Assembly: GCA_947168655.1 (NCBI GenBank)
Contig: CAMVMU010000009.1
Span: 1 to 45,898, forward strand
DNA from: an uncultured Oscillospiraceae bacterium
GTDB taxonomy: Bacteria; Bacillota; Clostridia; Oscillospirales; Oscillospiraceae
Direction of reading: 5' to 3'
Length of the DNA stretch: 45,898 nucleotides
The first letter of the stretch is position 1. Every line of letters begins with the position of its first letter. Below are positions 16,377 to 24,206 of this stretch, piece after piece. The position numbers and the translations under genes were made by a program. The notes under the pieces are model-generated. The model worked only from the letters and a program-made list of their open reading frames with translations. It was not told the DNA's origin and ran no database searches.

Positions 16377-16405
16377 AGTATACCACACTTTCCCCGATTT
16401 GTACA
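16377..16405 (-). promoter_or_regulatory. Probable rnj promoter
   Basis: Minus-strand -35 TGTACA (16400-16405) and -10 TATACT (16377-16382), 17-base spacer. The -35 matches the consensus at four of six positions. Confidence 0.55.
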
Positions 16406-16498
16406 CCCCCAACTTTGCGACGGCTTCCGACAGGCTTTTCTGCGGCTCCGGAGCATGGAAATCACGAAAAAAAGTTGGCGTCACGGGGCAAAAACATC

Positions 16499-16528
16499 TT
16501 GACAATGCAGACAAGCCTGTGGTATATT
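16499..16528 (+). promoter_or_regulatory. Promoter of the tRNA operon
   Basis: Consensus -35 TTGACA (16499-16504) and -10 TATATT (16523-16528) with an 18-base spacer. The first tRNA begins 22 bases past the -10. Confidence 0.85.
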
Positions 16529-16550
16529 AACACTTGCCCTGTCACGGCAT

Positions 16551-16627
16551 GGCGGCATAGCTCAGTTGGCTAGAGCATGCGGTTCATACCCGCAGTGTCC
16601 CCGGTTCAAATCCAGGTGCCGCTACCA
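16551..16627 (+). tRNA. tRNA-Met (CAT)
   Basis: Full cloverleaf with acceptor GGCGGCA / TGCCGCT (first pair G-U), anticodon stem TGCGG / CCGCA, loop TTCATAC with anticodon CAT at 16585-16587, T-arm with GGTTCAAATCC, discriminator A and encoded CCA. It lacks initiator features (CGCGGG start). It looks like elongator Met rather than the lysidine-modified Ile2 tRNA, but sequence alone does not fully exclude Ile2. Confidence 0.93.
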
Positions 16628-16629
16628 TC

Positions 16630-16660
16630 TACCGGTGAGATGCCCGCCATCTCACCGGTA
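16630..16660 (+). other. Hairpin in the tRNA-Met / tRNA-Glu spacer
   Basis: A 13-base perfect inverted repeat (16630-16642 with 16648-16660) with a CCCGC loop, three bases after the encoded CCA. It has no T-tract, so it is not a normal terminator; it may guide 3'-end processing of the precursor. Confidence 0.65.
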
Positions 16661-16683
16661 CCCCCTCGGGGAAAAACAAATAC

Positions 16684-16758
16684 GGCCCGTTGGTCAAGTG
16701 GTTAAGACACGGCCCTTTCACGGCTGTAACATGGGTTCGAATCCCGTACGGGTCACCA
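16684..16758 (+). tRNA. tRNA-Glu (TTC)
   Basis: Acceptor GGCCCGT / ACGGGTC, anticodon loop CTTTCAC with TTC at 16717-16719, T-arm GGGTTCGAATCCC, discriminator A and encoded CCA. Confidence 0.95.
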
Positions 16759-16791
16759 CTCCGGGGCGTGCAGCCGTGCGTCCCGTCATAC

Positions 16792-16868
16792 GGAGGCTTA
16801 GCTCAGCTGGTTAGAGCGCCTGCTTCACACGCAGGAGGTCACTGGTTCGAGTCCAGCAGTCTCCACCA
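16792..16868 (+). tRNA. tRNA-Val (CAC)
   Basis: Acceptor GGAGGCT / AGTCTCC, anticodon stem CCTGC / GCAGG, loop TTCACAC with anticodon CAC at 16826-16828, T-arm GGTTCGAGTCC, discriminator A and encoded CCA. Last gene of the three-tRNA operon. Confidence 0.94.
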
Positions 16869-16870
16869 TC

Positions 16871-16910
16871 AAAAAAGCGCCTTTTGTCCACAGACAAAAG
16901 GCGCTTTTTT
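16871..16910 (+). terminator. Terminator of the tRNA operon
   Basis: An 18-base perfect stem (16871-16888 with 16893-16910) with a CACA loop. The descending arm ends in six T. Confidence 0.93.
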
Positions 16911-17002
16911 GAACGATGTGTTCCGCTGCGCGGAACGTGATGTGCCCTGCGGCGTCACGTTTGCCGAAACGGACGGTATGTGATCCCTCTCAAAATTGAC
17001 CT

Positions 17003-17047
17003 GGCCCGCTTCCCCCATGCACAAGGGGGAGAGCGGGCCGGTTTTTC
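17003..17047 (+). terminator. Second terminator before the acyl operon
   Basis: GGCCCGCTTCCCCC (17003-17016) pairs with GGGGGA-G-AGCGGGCC (17025-17039, one bulged G), followed by GGTTTTTC. It insulates the acyl operon from the tRNA unit. Confidence 0.8.
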
Positions 17048-17151
17048 TTTGTTTCAGGGCCGGATGACCGGCATTTCCCCGCATTGTCTGCGCATATTTT
17101 CCTGTTGTAAATAAAGGGCGGCTATGATAAAATATTTGTCGAATTATATAT

Positions 17152-17172
17152 AGTGCGTGCGTTATGCGCACT
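17152..17172. promoter_or_regulatory. Palindrome in the acyl operon leader
   Basis: AGTGCG (17152-17157) and CGCACT (17167-17172) around a 9-base centre, next to the TATAGT candidate -10 and 45 bases before the first start codon. Possible operator; no regulator gene is adjacent. Confidence 0.35.
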
Positions 17173-17216
17173 GGAAAATACGGCACCATACGGCACGCGC
17201 ACTTTTGAGGGAGAAC

Positions 17217-19145
17217 ATGGCAGATTACGGCATCGGAAACGAAAAAACCATCAACAGATTCGTAAAGGCGAAGCTGGACGCCTTCGGCGCCATGGAGCGG
17301 GATTTCCGCTCTCTTTTCACGCTGATGTTTCGGGAAGAAAACAACGCGATGTACGAGCGCAGCCAGGGCTACCGGATCCATTCCACCACTTACGGTGAGG
17401 CAAAGGCGCATATCCTGGAAAAGGCCGCCGCAATGAAAACCGTCCTGGGTCATCTGGAACCGGACACCGTGGTGGGCCTGTATATGGACAACAGCCTGGA
17501 GTGGATCGAGACCTTCTGGGCTATTCTGGCGGCGGGGTTCCGCCCGCTGCTGATGAACCTGCGCCTGCCGGACGAGCTGCTGAACGAGGCCGTGTCCGCC
17601 TGCCAATGCCGGGCCGTGATCTCCGCGACGAAGACATTTTCCGTTCTGACGGTGTCTCCCTCGCAGCTCAGCGGTGAGGCGGCCATCCCCCTGCCGGACC
17701 GCTTCGGTTCGGAGCTGCTGGTGATGTCCTCCGGCACCTCCCGCCACGTGAAGGTTTGCGCCTATACGGGCGAGGAGTTCTATTATCAGATCCGGGACAG
17801 CTACGACATCATCCGCAAATGCCGGGCCATCAAACGCCACTGTGATCACCGGCTCAAGCTGCTGACCTTTCTTCCCTTCTATCACGTCTTCGGACTCATC
17901 GCCGTTTACATTTGGTTCGCCTTTTTCTCACGGACGTTCGTACATCTTGCGGATATGTCCCCCCAGACGATCCTGGGCACCATTCGCCGCCACCACGTGA
18001 CCCACATTTTTGCCGTGCCGCTGTTCTGGGAGACGGTCCACGCCCAGGCACTGAAAACCATCCGGGGCAGGGGTGAGGCTACCCAGCGCCGGTTTGACCG
18101 CGCCATGGCCCTGTGGAAAAGGCTGCCCGGCTGGCTGGGCGCCCTGTTCTCCCGCGTGGCGTTCCGCGAGGTGCGGGACAATCTGTTCGGCGAGAGCATT
18201 CGTTTTATGATCACCGGCGGCAGCGCGATCCGCAGTGACACGCTGGCGTTTTTCAACGGCATTGGCTATCGCCTGGCCAACGGCTACGGCATGACAGAAG
18301 TGGGCATCACCTCCGTGGAGCTGTCAACCAGGAAAAAGTATCTCCTCGCCGGCTTTGTGGGCGGTCCCATGTCCAACGCCGAGTACGCCGTCAACGAAAA
18401 CGGCGAGCTGCTGATCCGGGGGCGCGTGCTGGCCAGATACGTGATCTCCGACGGCGTCAGGACGGACCGGGGCGGCTGGTTCAACACCCACGATCTGGTC
18501 CGCTGTGACGGCGGGCACTATCAGATCCTGGGCCGCCGGGACGATCTGATCATCTCGGCCAGCGGCGAAAACCTGAACCCCAACCTGCTGGAGCCCATGC
18601 TGCGTCCCGACGGAGCGGAAGGCGTGTGTCTGATCGGCGCAAAACAGGGCGGTGAGACCACCCCCGTTCTGCTGGTGGCGGTCCATCCCTTCACCTCCGG
18701 GCAGAAGCTGGAGGAGATCACCTCCCGGGTAAAAGCGCTGATCGCGGCGGCAGGACTGTCCGGCGAGATCCGCCGGGTGGCCTTTGTGGCCGGACCGCTG
18801 ATGCAGGGCAACGAATTCAAGCTCAACCGCCTGCGGCTGACTCGCGATTACGAGGCGCGCAGGCTGCCCCTTCTGGACCCGGCGGCGCGGCGGGAAGAGG
18901 CGGTACGGGATGAACTTTTACAGCGGGTGATTACATTTTTTGCCGCCGCGCTGGACAAGGACGTCTCCCAGATCGCCGCAGACGCCGACTTCTTCCAGGA
19001 TGAGGGCGGCACGAGTCTGGACTATTTTGCCATGATATCCCGGATGCAGGAGGAGTTCTGCATCGACTTCCCCACCGACGGGGAGGCGGGATTGCACACC
19101 GCGCGGCAGTTTGCCGACTTCATCAGAAAGGATCTGGCGCGTTGA
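17217..19145 (+). CDS. AMP-dependent acyl ligase fused to an acyl carrier domain
   Basis: The 642-residue product starts at ATG 17217 (GAGG six bases upstream). Residues 1 to about 560 form an adenylating enzyme of the acyl-CoA/acyl-ACP synthetase superfamily. The P-loop region reads SSGTSRHVK (Ser171 onward), keeping the Ser/Thr and Lys but replacing the usual TGxPK spacing residues. NGYGMTEVG, WFNTHDLV and GRRDDLIISASGEN follow, and the C-terminal catalytic Lys lies in GNEFKLNR. Residues from about 570 are a carrier domain with the phosphopantetheine site GGTSLDYF (Ser600). It may activate a carboxylic acid as acyl-AMP and load its own carrier arm. The substrate is unknown; loss of standard P-loop residues could mean altered ATP use. 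First gene of the operon; its stop overlaps the next start. Confidence 0.85.
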   Translation: MADYGIGNEKTINRFVKAKLDAFGAMERDFRSLFTLMFREENNAMYERSQGYRIHSTTYGEAKAHILEKAAAMKTVLGHLEPDTVVGLYMDNSLEWIETFWAILAAGFRPLLMNLRLPDELLNEAVSACQCRAVISATKTFSVLTVSPSQLSGEAAIPLPDRFGSELLVMSSGTSRHVKVCAYTGEEFYYQIRDSYDIIRKCRAIKRHCDHRLKLLTFLPFYHVFGLIAVYIWFAFFSRTFVHLADMSPQTILGTIRRHHVTHIFAVPLFWETVHAQALKTIRGRGEATQRRFDRAMALWKRLPGWLGALFSRVAFREVRDNLFGESIRFMITGGSAIRSDTLAFFNGIGYRLANGYGMTEVGITSVELSTRKKYLLAGFVGGPMSNAEYAVNENGELLIRGRVLARYVISDGVRTDRGGWFNTHDLVRCDGGHYQILGRRDDLIISASGENLNPNLLEPMLRPDGAEGVCLIGAKQGGETTPVLLVAVHPFTSGQKLEEITSRVKALIAAAGLSGEIRRVAFVAGPLMQGNEFKLNRLRLTRDYEARRLPLLDPAARREEAVRDELLQRVITFFAAALDKDVSQIAADADFFQDEGGTSLDYFAMISRMQEEFCIDFPTDGEAGLHTARQFADFIRKDLAR

Positions 19146-19789
19146 GAAGCAGAGCTTCCATCCACTTCTGGAACGGTTTCGTCAAGATCACGGGCTGGCT
19201 CGCCCAGTGGGTCTGCTTCCGCACCCGGATCTATTACGAGGACCGCTCGGTTCAGGGCAGGCGGATCAAAGGCCCTGCCATAATCATATCAAACCACACC
19301 TCGGTCTTTGATTACGCCGTGTACCTGTTCGTCTTTTTCTCCCGGACCGTCCGCTTTCAGATGGCGGAGCTGCTGTTCCGAAAGAAGTTCCTGGGCTGGC
19401 TCCTGCCGCGGCTGGGCGGCATCTACGTGGACCGGGAAGGCTACGATTTCGGCTTTGTTGCCCGGTCCCAGGAGATTCTGGAGCGCGGCGGCGTGGTGGG
19501 GATCTTTCCCGAGAGCCGCTTGCCCCGCCCCGGGGAGGAACGGCCGCTGCCGTTCAAGGTCAGCGCCGCCTATCTGGCGCTTACCACAGGCGTGCCGGTG
19601 ATCCCGGTGGTCACCGATGGGTCCTACTTTCGGCGCAGGCGAGCCCACGTGCTGATCGGCACGCCCATTGACGTCCGGGATTATTCCGACGAATCGCGCA
19701 GTCAGAAGGATGACCTGCGCATCGTCTCCGAGAGTCTCCGCCAGCGCATCATCGAATTGGAGAAGCTGCTCTATGAAAAAAGCAAGTAA
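19142..19789 (+). CDS. PlsC-like acyltransferase 1 (LPLAT family)
   Basis: A 215-residue member of the lysophosphatidate acyltransferase superfamily. Motif I is NHTSVFD (His52, Asp57), the HX4D catalytic pair. Motif III is FPESR, a variant of FPEG, and motif IV is VPVIPVV near residue 145. There is a hydrophobic N-terminal part. The start is TTG at 19142, overlapping the TGA of the ligase by four bases, with AAAGGA upstream: a classic translational-coupling arrangement. The 3' end overlaps the second PlsC gene by 17 bases. The acyl donor is probably acyl-ACP given the neighbours; the acceptor is unknown and need not be lysophosphatidate. Confidence 0.85.
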   Translation: MRSRASIHFWNGFVKITGWLAQWVCFRTRIYYEDRSVQGRRIKGPAIIISNHTSVFDYAVYLFVFFSRTVRFQMAELLFRKKFLGWLLPRLGGIYVDREGYDFGFVARSQEILERGGVVGIFPESRLPRPGEERPLPFKVSAAYLALTTGVPVIPVVTDGSYFRRRRAHVLIGTPIDVRDYSDESRSQKDDLRIVSESLRQRIIELEKLLYEKSK

Positions 19790-20420
19790 CCCCCTCTTCT
19801 CTTTCAAATACCTGTTCTATGACTTTGTCAAGGTGACGTCCGCCCTGCCGGGGCTGCTCTGGTTCCGGCCCAAGTGGGTGTACGAGTCCCCGGAGGCCCG
19901 CAGGAAGATCCGGGGCGGCGCCATTCTCATCGCCAATCATGAGCGGTTTTTCGACCCGATCTACGTGATGTTCGCCGTCTGGTACCGCCGGCACCGCTTC
20001 GTGTGCAGCAAGGAGATCTACAACAGCAAGGGCGGATGGTTCTTCCGCCGGTTCCTGTGTATCCCCGTGGACAGGGAAAACTTCGCCTTGAGCACGCTGC
20101 GCCAGATCGCCGGGGAGATCAAGGCAGGATCCCTGATCTCCATGTTTCCGGAGGGGCACATCAGCCTTTCCGACGGAAAAATGGACGCTTTCAAGTCCGG
20201 CATGGTGCTGATGGCGCTCCAGGGCAGCGCCCCCATCATCCCCATTTACATGAAGCGGGGCGCCCATTTCTACAACCGGTTGCGTATCGCGGTCGGCGAG
20301 CGCGTGGACGTTGTGGCCCGGTACGGCCCCCGTCCCACCATGTCCCAGATCGAGGAGGTCGCCGCCCAGCTGCAGCGCAAAGAAGAAGAATTGAAAAAAC
20401 TGGTGGAAAGCACCAGATAA
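19773..20420 (+). CDS. PlsC-like acyltransferase 2 (LPLAT family)
   Basis: 215 residues from ATG 19773, which lies inside the end of the previous gene. Motif I NHERFFD (His56, Asp61), motif III FPEGHIS, and APIIPIYM near residue 155 are all present; a GGWFFRRFLCIPVDRE segment corresponds to motif II. It differs clearly from acyltransferase 1, so the two are not a recent duplication and probably add acyl groups at different positions or to different acceptors. The C-terminus is a charged helix (LQRKEEELKKL). Confidence 0.86.
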   Translation: MKKASNPLFSFKYLFYDFVKVTSALPGLLWFRPKWVYESPEARRKIRGGAILIANHERFFDPIYVMFAVWYRRHRFVCSKEIYNSKGGWFFRRFLCIPVDRENFALSTLRQIAGEIKAGSLISMFPEGHISLSDGKMDAFKSGMVLMALQGSAPIIPIYMKRGAHFYNRLRIAVGERVDVVARYGPRPTMSQIEEVAAQLQRKEEELKKLVESTR

Positions 20421-20434
20421 GCAAGGAGAATACC

Positions 20435-21946
20435 ATGGTTACGCAGACAAGAGAATTATTCGCGAAGTATACCGATCCGGCGCAGTTCGCGCGGATCCGT
20501 GAGATGGAAACCGTCCCCGAGATGTGGCGCAGCTGTCTGGCGGAATTCCCGGAGGCAACCGCCATCATCGATGGCGACAATTCATACACCTTTGCCCGGC
20601 TGGAGGATGACGCCGCGCGCTTTCGCACGGTGCTGTCGGCCAGTGAGCCCGGCTCCTGCGTCGCCCTGTTTGCCGCCAACTCCTATGACTTTGTCAAAGC
20701 CTATCTGGCCACGGTGACCTCCGGGCGCACGGCTGTGATCTTTCCCGCTCAGCTGGACGCAGCGTCCGTTTTCGGCTGCTGCATGATGTACGGCGTATCC
20801 ACACTGGTATATCAGCCGGACTTTGCCGACCGCGTCGCCCTGGCGGAGCAGAAAATACCCGGCCTGCGTCTGATCCCGGCGGATACCCTGTGTGAGGAAA
20901 AGACCCCCATGACCGACTGCGACGGCGAAACGCCCTGCTGCATCGTCTTTACCGGCGGCACTACCGGGCGCAGCAAGGGCGCGCTGCTGTCCCACCGGGC
21001 GGTGATGCAGGGAACCGTCAACGGCTGCTACGGCTACCGGGACGTGTTCTCACAGCGGTATCTGCTGATCCTGCCCCTGTCCCACGTGTTCGGCCTGATC
21101 CGCAACCTGATGACCTCGCTGTATACCGGCAGCACGCTGTTCATCTGCCGCAACAACAAGGATATGTTCCGGGATATCGCCGTGTTCCGGCCCACCATTC
21201 TGGTGATGGTGCCCGCTCTGGCAGAGATGGCGCTGACACTTTCCAGGAAGTTCGGGCGCAATATGCTGGGACAGGACCTCAAATACATCATCTGCGGCGC
21301 CGCCGCCGTCTCCCCCTATCTGGTGGGGGAATATGACAAAATGGGCATCACCCTCTGCCCCGGCTACGGGCTGACGGAGTCCGCCAACCTGGTCTCCGGC
21401 AATCCGGAGAGCTTGAAAAAGCCCGCCTCTGTGGGCATTCCCTATCCCAACCAGGAGCTGCGGGTGGAAAACGGTGAGCTGTGGCTCAAGGGCAAGAACA
21501 TGATGACCGGCTATGTGGGGGCAGATGATCCCGGCGCCTATGAGGACGGCTGGTTCAAGACCGGCGACCTGGTGCGTTTCGATGAGGACCGCTATCTGTA
21601 TATCACCGGCCGGATCAAGGAGATCATCGTGCTGCCCAGCGGTGAGAACATCTCCCCTGCCGAGCTGGAAGCCCATTTTAACGAGTTGGAATGCGTGCAG
21701 GACTCCCAGGTATTTGAGGACGTGAATGATTTCGGCGCGCACATCCTGGCGCTGGAGGTGGTGCCCCGGGCGACCCAACTCACCGACCTGAGCCCGGAGG
21801 AGCGCAAGGCGGCTATCATCGCCCAGCTGGAGCAGGTCAACGCCGCCCTTCCCACCTATCAGCAGGTCAGTAAAATCACCGTCAGGGATTCGGACTTTGC
21901 CCGTACCCCTGCCATGAAGATTGTGAGATATAAAAAATGTCAATGA
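20435..21946 (+). CDS. AMP-dependent acyl ligase 2 (acyl-ACP/acyl-CoA synthetase family)
   Basis: 503 residues from ATG 20435, with AAGGAG six bases upstream. All family motifs are canonical: P-loop FTGGTTGRSKG, PLSHVFGLIR, CPGYGLTESAN, WFKTGDLVRF, GRIKEIIVLPSGENISP, and the catalytic Lys in TPAMKIVR near the C-terminus. It adenylates a carboxylate and passes it to a thiol. The free carrier protein encoded by the next gene, overlapping by ten bases, is the most likely partner. It differs from ligase 1 in lacking a fused carrier domain and having an intact P-loop. Confidence 0.9.
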   Translation: MVTQTRELFAKYTDPAQFARIREMETVPEMWRSCLAEFPEATAIIDGDNSYTFARLEDDAARFRTVLSASEPGSCVALFAANSYDFVKAYLATVTSGRTAVIFPAQLDAASVFGCCMMYGVSTLVYQPDFADRVALAEQKIPGLRLIPADTLCEEKTPMTDCDGETPCCIVFTGGTTGRSKGALLSHRAVMQGTVNGCYGYRDVFSQRYLLILPLSHVFGLIRNLMTSLYTGSTLFICRNNKDMFRDIAVFRPTILVMVPALAEMALTLSRKFGRNMLGQDLKYIICGAAAVSPYLVGEYDKMGITLCPGYGLTESANLVSGNPESLKKPASVGIPYPNQELRVENGELWLKGKNMMTGYVGADDPGAYEDGWFKTGDLVRFDEDRYLYITGRIKEIIVLPSGENISPAELEAHFNELECVQDSQVFEDVNDFGAHILALEVVPRATQLTDLSPEERKAAIIAQLEQVNAALPTYQQVSKITVRDSDFARTPAMKIVRYKKCQ

Positions 21947-22197
21947 CAAGATCTGAGATTATTGAGGGCCTGCGGGACATCCTGCTGGCCGCCGACGACC
22001 GCAATACGGCGGCGCTGGCCAACTGCAGCGAGCAGTCCCGGCTGATGGCCGATCTGGGCTTTTCGTCGGTGAGCATGCTCTACATGGTCATCGCCATCGA
22101 GGAGAAGTTCGGCATCCGCTTTGACGACAATGTGGGCGCCGCCGACTTCGCCACCCTGGGCGACGTGGTGGACTATATTGAGAAGAAGCTGGCATGA
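21937..22197 (+). CDS. Acyl carrier protein
   Basis: An 86-residue acidic helical carrier protein. The prosthetic-group site is DLGFSSVSML, with Ser44 (the one before Val) as the expected phosphopantetheine attachment residue. Helix III and the C-terminal VVDYIEKK are typical. Its start overlaps the ligase 2 stop by ten bases, and its stop (TGA) shares an ATGA with the next start, so the three genes are probably coupled in translation. It is separate from the housekeeping AcpP, which would sit with fatty acid synthesis genes. Confidence 0.92.
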   Translation: MSMTRSEIIEGLRDILLAADDRNTAALANCSEQSRLMADLGFSSVSMLYMVIAIEEKFGIRFDDNVGAADFATLGDVVDYIEKKLA

Positions 22198-23228
22198 AAT
22201 GGCGCTGCGCGGAATGCCGGAGCGGTGATATGATCCGCGTCCGTCTGGGCTCGGTGTATCACTACGGCATCTTCGTCTCGGAGGACGAGGTCATCGCCTT
22301 TGGGCTCCCGCCGGTGCCGGAATACCAGAATCACCCCCATCGATTTGTGGTGTGCGCTGTGGACGTCGACGTGTTTTCCTGCGGCGTAATCCCCGAAGTG
22401 GCGGAATATGACCTCCGGGAGCGGCGTCAGAAGTTCAGCGACAGGCAGATCGTCGCCAATGCCCGCGCCCGCCTGGGTGAGACCGGATACAACCTGCTCC
22501 ACAACAACTGCGAGCATTTTGCCAACGAGTGTGTTTTCGGAGAGAAGCGCAGCGAGCAGACGGAAAGCGTCCGCCGCCGCTGGCTGGCACGGCCGATCTG
22601 CGATATCTATCTGACGGATATCGTACAGCCGTGCCCCGGGGAGCCGCTCTATCCCCCTCAGCGGGATGCGGAGATCCGCGCCTGCAGCCACGACGGCCTG
22701 CGTGCGGCCAGGTATGCCGCCTGGCAGCTGCTGCTCTTTGCCGGGCGCAGAAGCCTTGCTCTGGACCCGGAACGCCTGAAGTTTCGGAAGACCCATTCCG
22801 GCCAGTGGACGTGCGACAAGATGTTTTTCTCCCTGTCCCACACCAACGACGTGGCCGCTGTCGCCGTCTCCAACGCGCCGGTGGGCGTGGATCTGGAGGC
22901 GCTGAGCGACATGGGCCGGCGGTTTCCGGACGGAGGCGTGCAGCAGCTTTACGACAGCTGGCTGACAAGCGGTGAGAAGCAGCTCTACCCGCCCACCGAC
23001 ATGGGCTTTTTGACCTGCTGGACCCGGAAAGAGGCGGTCTATAAGCGCACAGGCAGGGGCTCCTTCCACCCGCTGCGGGTGGACACGACGAAGGCAGAGG
23101 CCCGCACGTTCCGTCTTCCCGGCGGTTCGGAGCGGATCCTGTCGGTCAGCGGAGAGCACGCCGGCTCCGCCCACCTGTTCACAACCGATTTGATAAAAAC
23201 GACGCTCCTGGCGCCGGAGGAAATCTGA
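22194..23228 (+). CDS. LRAT-type thiol acyltransferase domain fused to 4'-phosphopantetheinyl transferase
   Basis: The 344-residue product has two domains. Residues 1 to about 120 match the LRAT/NlpC-P60-like fold: the HYGIFV strand with His23 and the hallmark NNCEHFANE with Cys106. In LRAT and HRASLS proteins these residues form an acyl-thioester intermediate and move acyl chains between lipids and amines or alcohols. Residues from about 185 match Sfp-type phosphopantetheinyl transferases: FSLSHTNDVAAVAVS, the Mg-binding GVDLEAL (Asp233, Glu235) and WTRKEAVYK (Glu280). The second domain would activate the two carrier domains of this operon. The start ATG overlaps the carrier-protein stop by four bases. 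I know of no described fusion of these two families; the joint reaction is inferred. Confidence 0.85.
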   Translation: MKWRCAECRSGDMIRVRLGSVYHYGIFVSEDEVIAFGLPPVPEYQNHPHRFVVCAVDVDVFSCGVIPEVAEYDLRERRQKFSDRQIVANARARLGETGYNLLHNNCEHFANECVFGEKRSEQTESVRRRWLARPICDIYLTDIVQPCPGEPLYPPQRDAEIRACSHDGLRAARYAAWQLLLFAGRRSLALDPERLKFRKTHSGQWTCDKMFFSLSHTNDVAAVAVSNAPVGVDLEALSDMGRRFPDGGVQQLYDSWLTSGEKQLYPPTDMGFLTCWTRKEAVYKRTGRGSFHPLRVDTTKAEARTFRLPGGSERILSVSGEHAGSAHLFTTDLIKTTLLAPEEI

Positions 23229-23247
23229 GTCTGTTCGGAGATCGCAT

Positions 23248-24168
23248 ATGCATGTATTGTGGATCCTTTTGATTGCCGCCGGGCTGTACGTTTTCTTTTT
23301 TGCCGCACCCGCCGTGGTGGCATATCACCATATCTTTGCCCGCAAACCGGAGCGCTCCCTCAATCTCTCCCAGGGTGCCGGCACCCCTTTTGGGGAACAA
23401 ATCGCCGCCAGCCGGGATGAACTGCTGGCCACGGGCGGGCGGACTGTATCTGTCACCTCCCGGGACGGGCTGCGGCTCTGCGGGACCTATGTGGACTGCG
23501 GCTCGGTGAAAACCGCCCTCTTTCTGCACGGCTACCGGGCCGACTATCTGTCCTGCTGCGCCGTGCAGGCCATGGCGTTCCGCCGGGAGGGATACAATCT
23601 GCTGCTCATCCAGCAGCGCGCCCATGGGAGGAGCGGCGGCACGCAGACCACGTTGGGCATGTACGAGCAGTTCGACCTGCTGGACTGGGTGGAATGGGTC
23701 CGGCGGGAGACGGGCACAGAGCAGATCGTCATCTACGGCGTCTCCATGGGCGGCACCACAGCCGCCCTGGCCTCGGACCGGCTGGACCCGGCGGTGGTGA
23801 AGGTGATCGTGGATGACTGCGGCTTCACCTCTCCCTACGATCAGATCGCCTGGGACGGAAAAAAACGAGGCGTCCCCCCCTGGACTGTTATGCCGGTGAT
23901 CCGCCTGCTGGCGAAATGGCGGCTGAAGACAGACATCAAAACATCGGTGTCGGACTCGCTGTCCCGGACGACCATCCCCTGCTTTTTCCTGCACGGGACA
24001 GCGGATATGACCGTCCCCTACCGGCAGGGCGTGGCCAACTATGAGTCCTGCGCCTCGGACAAGGAGCTGTATACCGTTGAGGGCGGCGGACACACCGTTT
24101 CCTTTATGGCGGGCGGAGAGGCCTGCCGGGAAGCGCTGTTTGCTTTTGTAAGTCAGTACGTCGGTTGA
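23248..24168 (+). CDS. Membrane-anchored alpha/beta hydrolase 1
   Basis: 306 residues from ATG 23248 with GGAG seven bases upstream. An N-terminal transmembrane helix (about 3-25) is followed by an extracytoplasmic or membrane-facing alpha/beta hydrolase domain: oxyanion HGYRA, the nucleophile elbow YGVSMGG (Ser166), acid HGTADMTVP (Asp253) and GGGHTVSF (His282). The triad is complete. In context it may cleave an acyl ester or thioester. It lies 19 bases after the LRAT-PPTase gene. Confidence 0.88.
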   Translation: MHVLWILLIAAGLYVFFFAAPAVVAYHHIFARKPERSLNLSQGAGTPFGEQIAASRDELLATGGRTVSVTSRDGLRLCGTYVDCGSVKTALFLHGYRADYLSCCAVQAMAFRREGYNLLLIQQRAHGRSGGTQTTLGMYEQFDLLDWVEWVRRETGTEQIVIYGVSMGGTTAALASDRLDPAVVKVIVDDCGFTSPYDQIAWDGKKRGVPPWTVMPVIRLLAKWRLKTDIKTSVSDSLSRTTIPCFFLHGTADMTVPYRQGVANYESCASDKELYTVEGGGHTVSFMAGGEACREALFAFVSQYVG

Positions 24169-24206
24169 CCCGACTTTCAAAAAAGATGAAAACGGAGGAA
24201 GAAACT

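Larger units (their letters stand above)
16911..17216 (+). other. Intergenic region before the acyl operon
   Basis: No gene is supported here. It holds a small hairpin (GTTCCGC-TGC-GCGGAAC, 16920-16936) followed by a GTGATGT motif and a second tiny hairpin, which looks like a short interspersed repeat. Then come a terminator (17003-17047) and an AT-rich stretch at 17101-17155 that must contain the operon promoter. TATGAT (17123-17128) and TATAGT (17149-17154) are -10 candidates, but neither has a good -35. Confidence 0.5.

Noticed and set aside
16551..16627. tRNA-Ile2 (lysidine) instead of tRNA-Met
   Set aside because: The acceptor and anticodon stems look like elongator Met; however, CAT alone cannot settle this fully.
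16566..16983. Short open frames across the tRNA genes
   Set aside because: They overlap tRNA structures and a terminator and have no ribosome-binding site.
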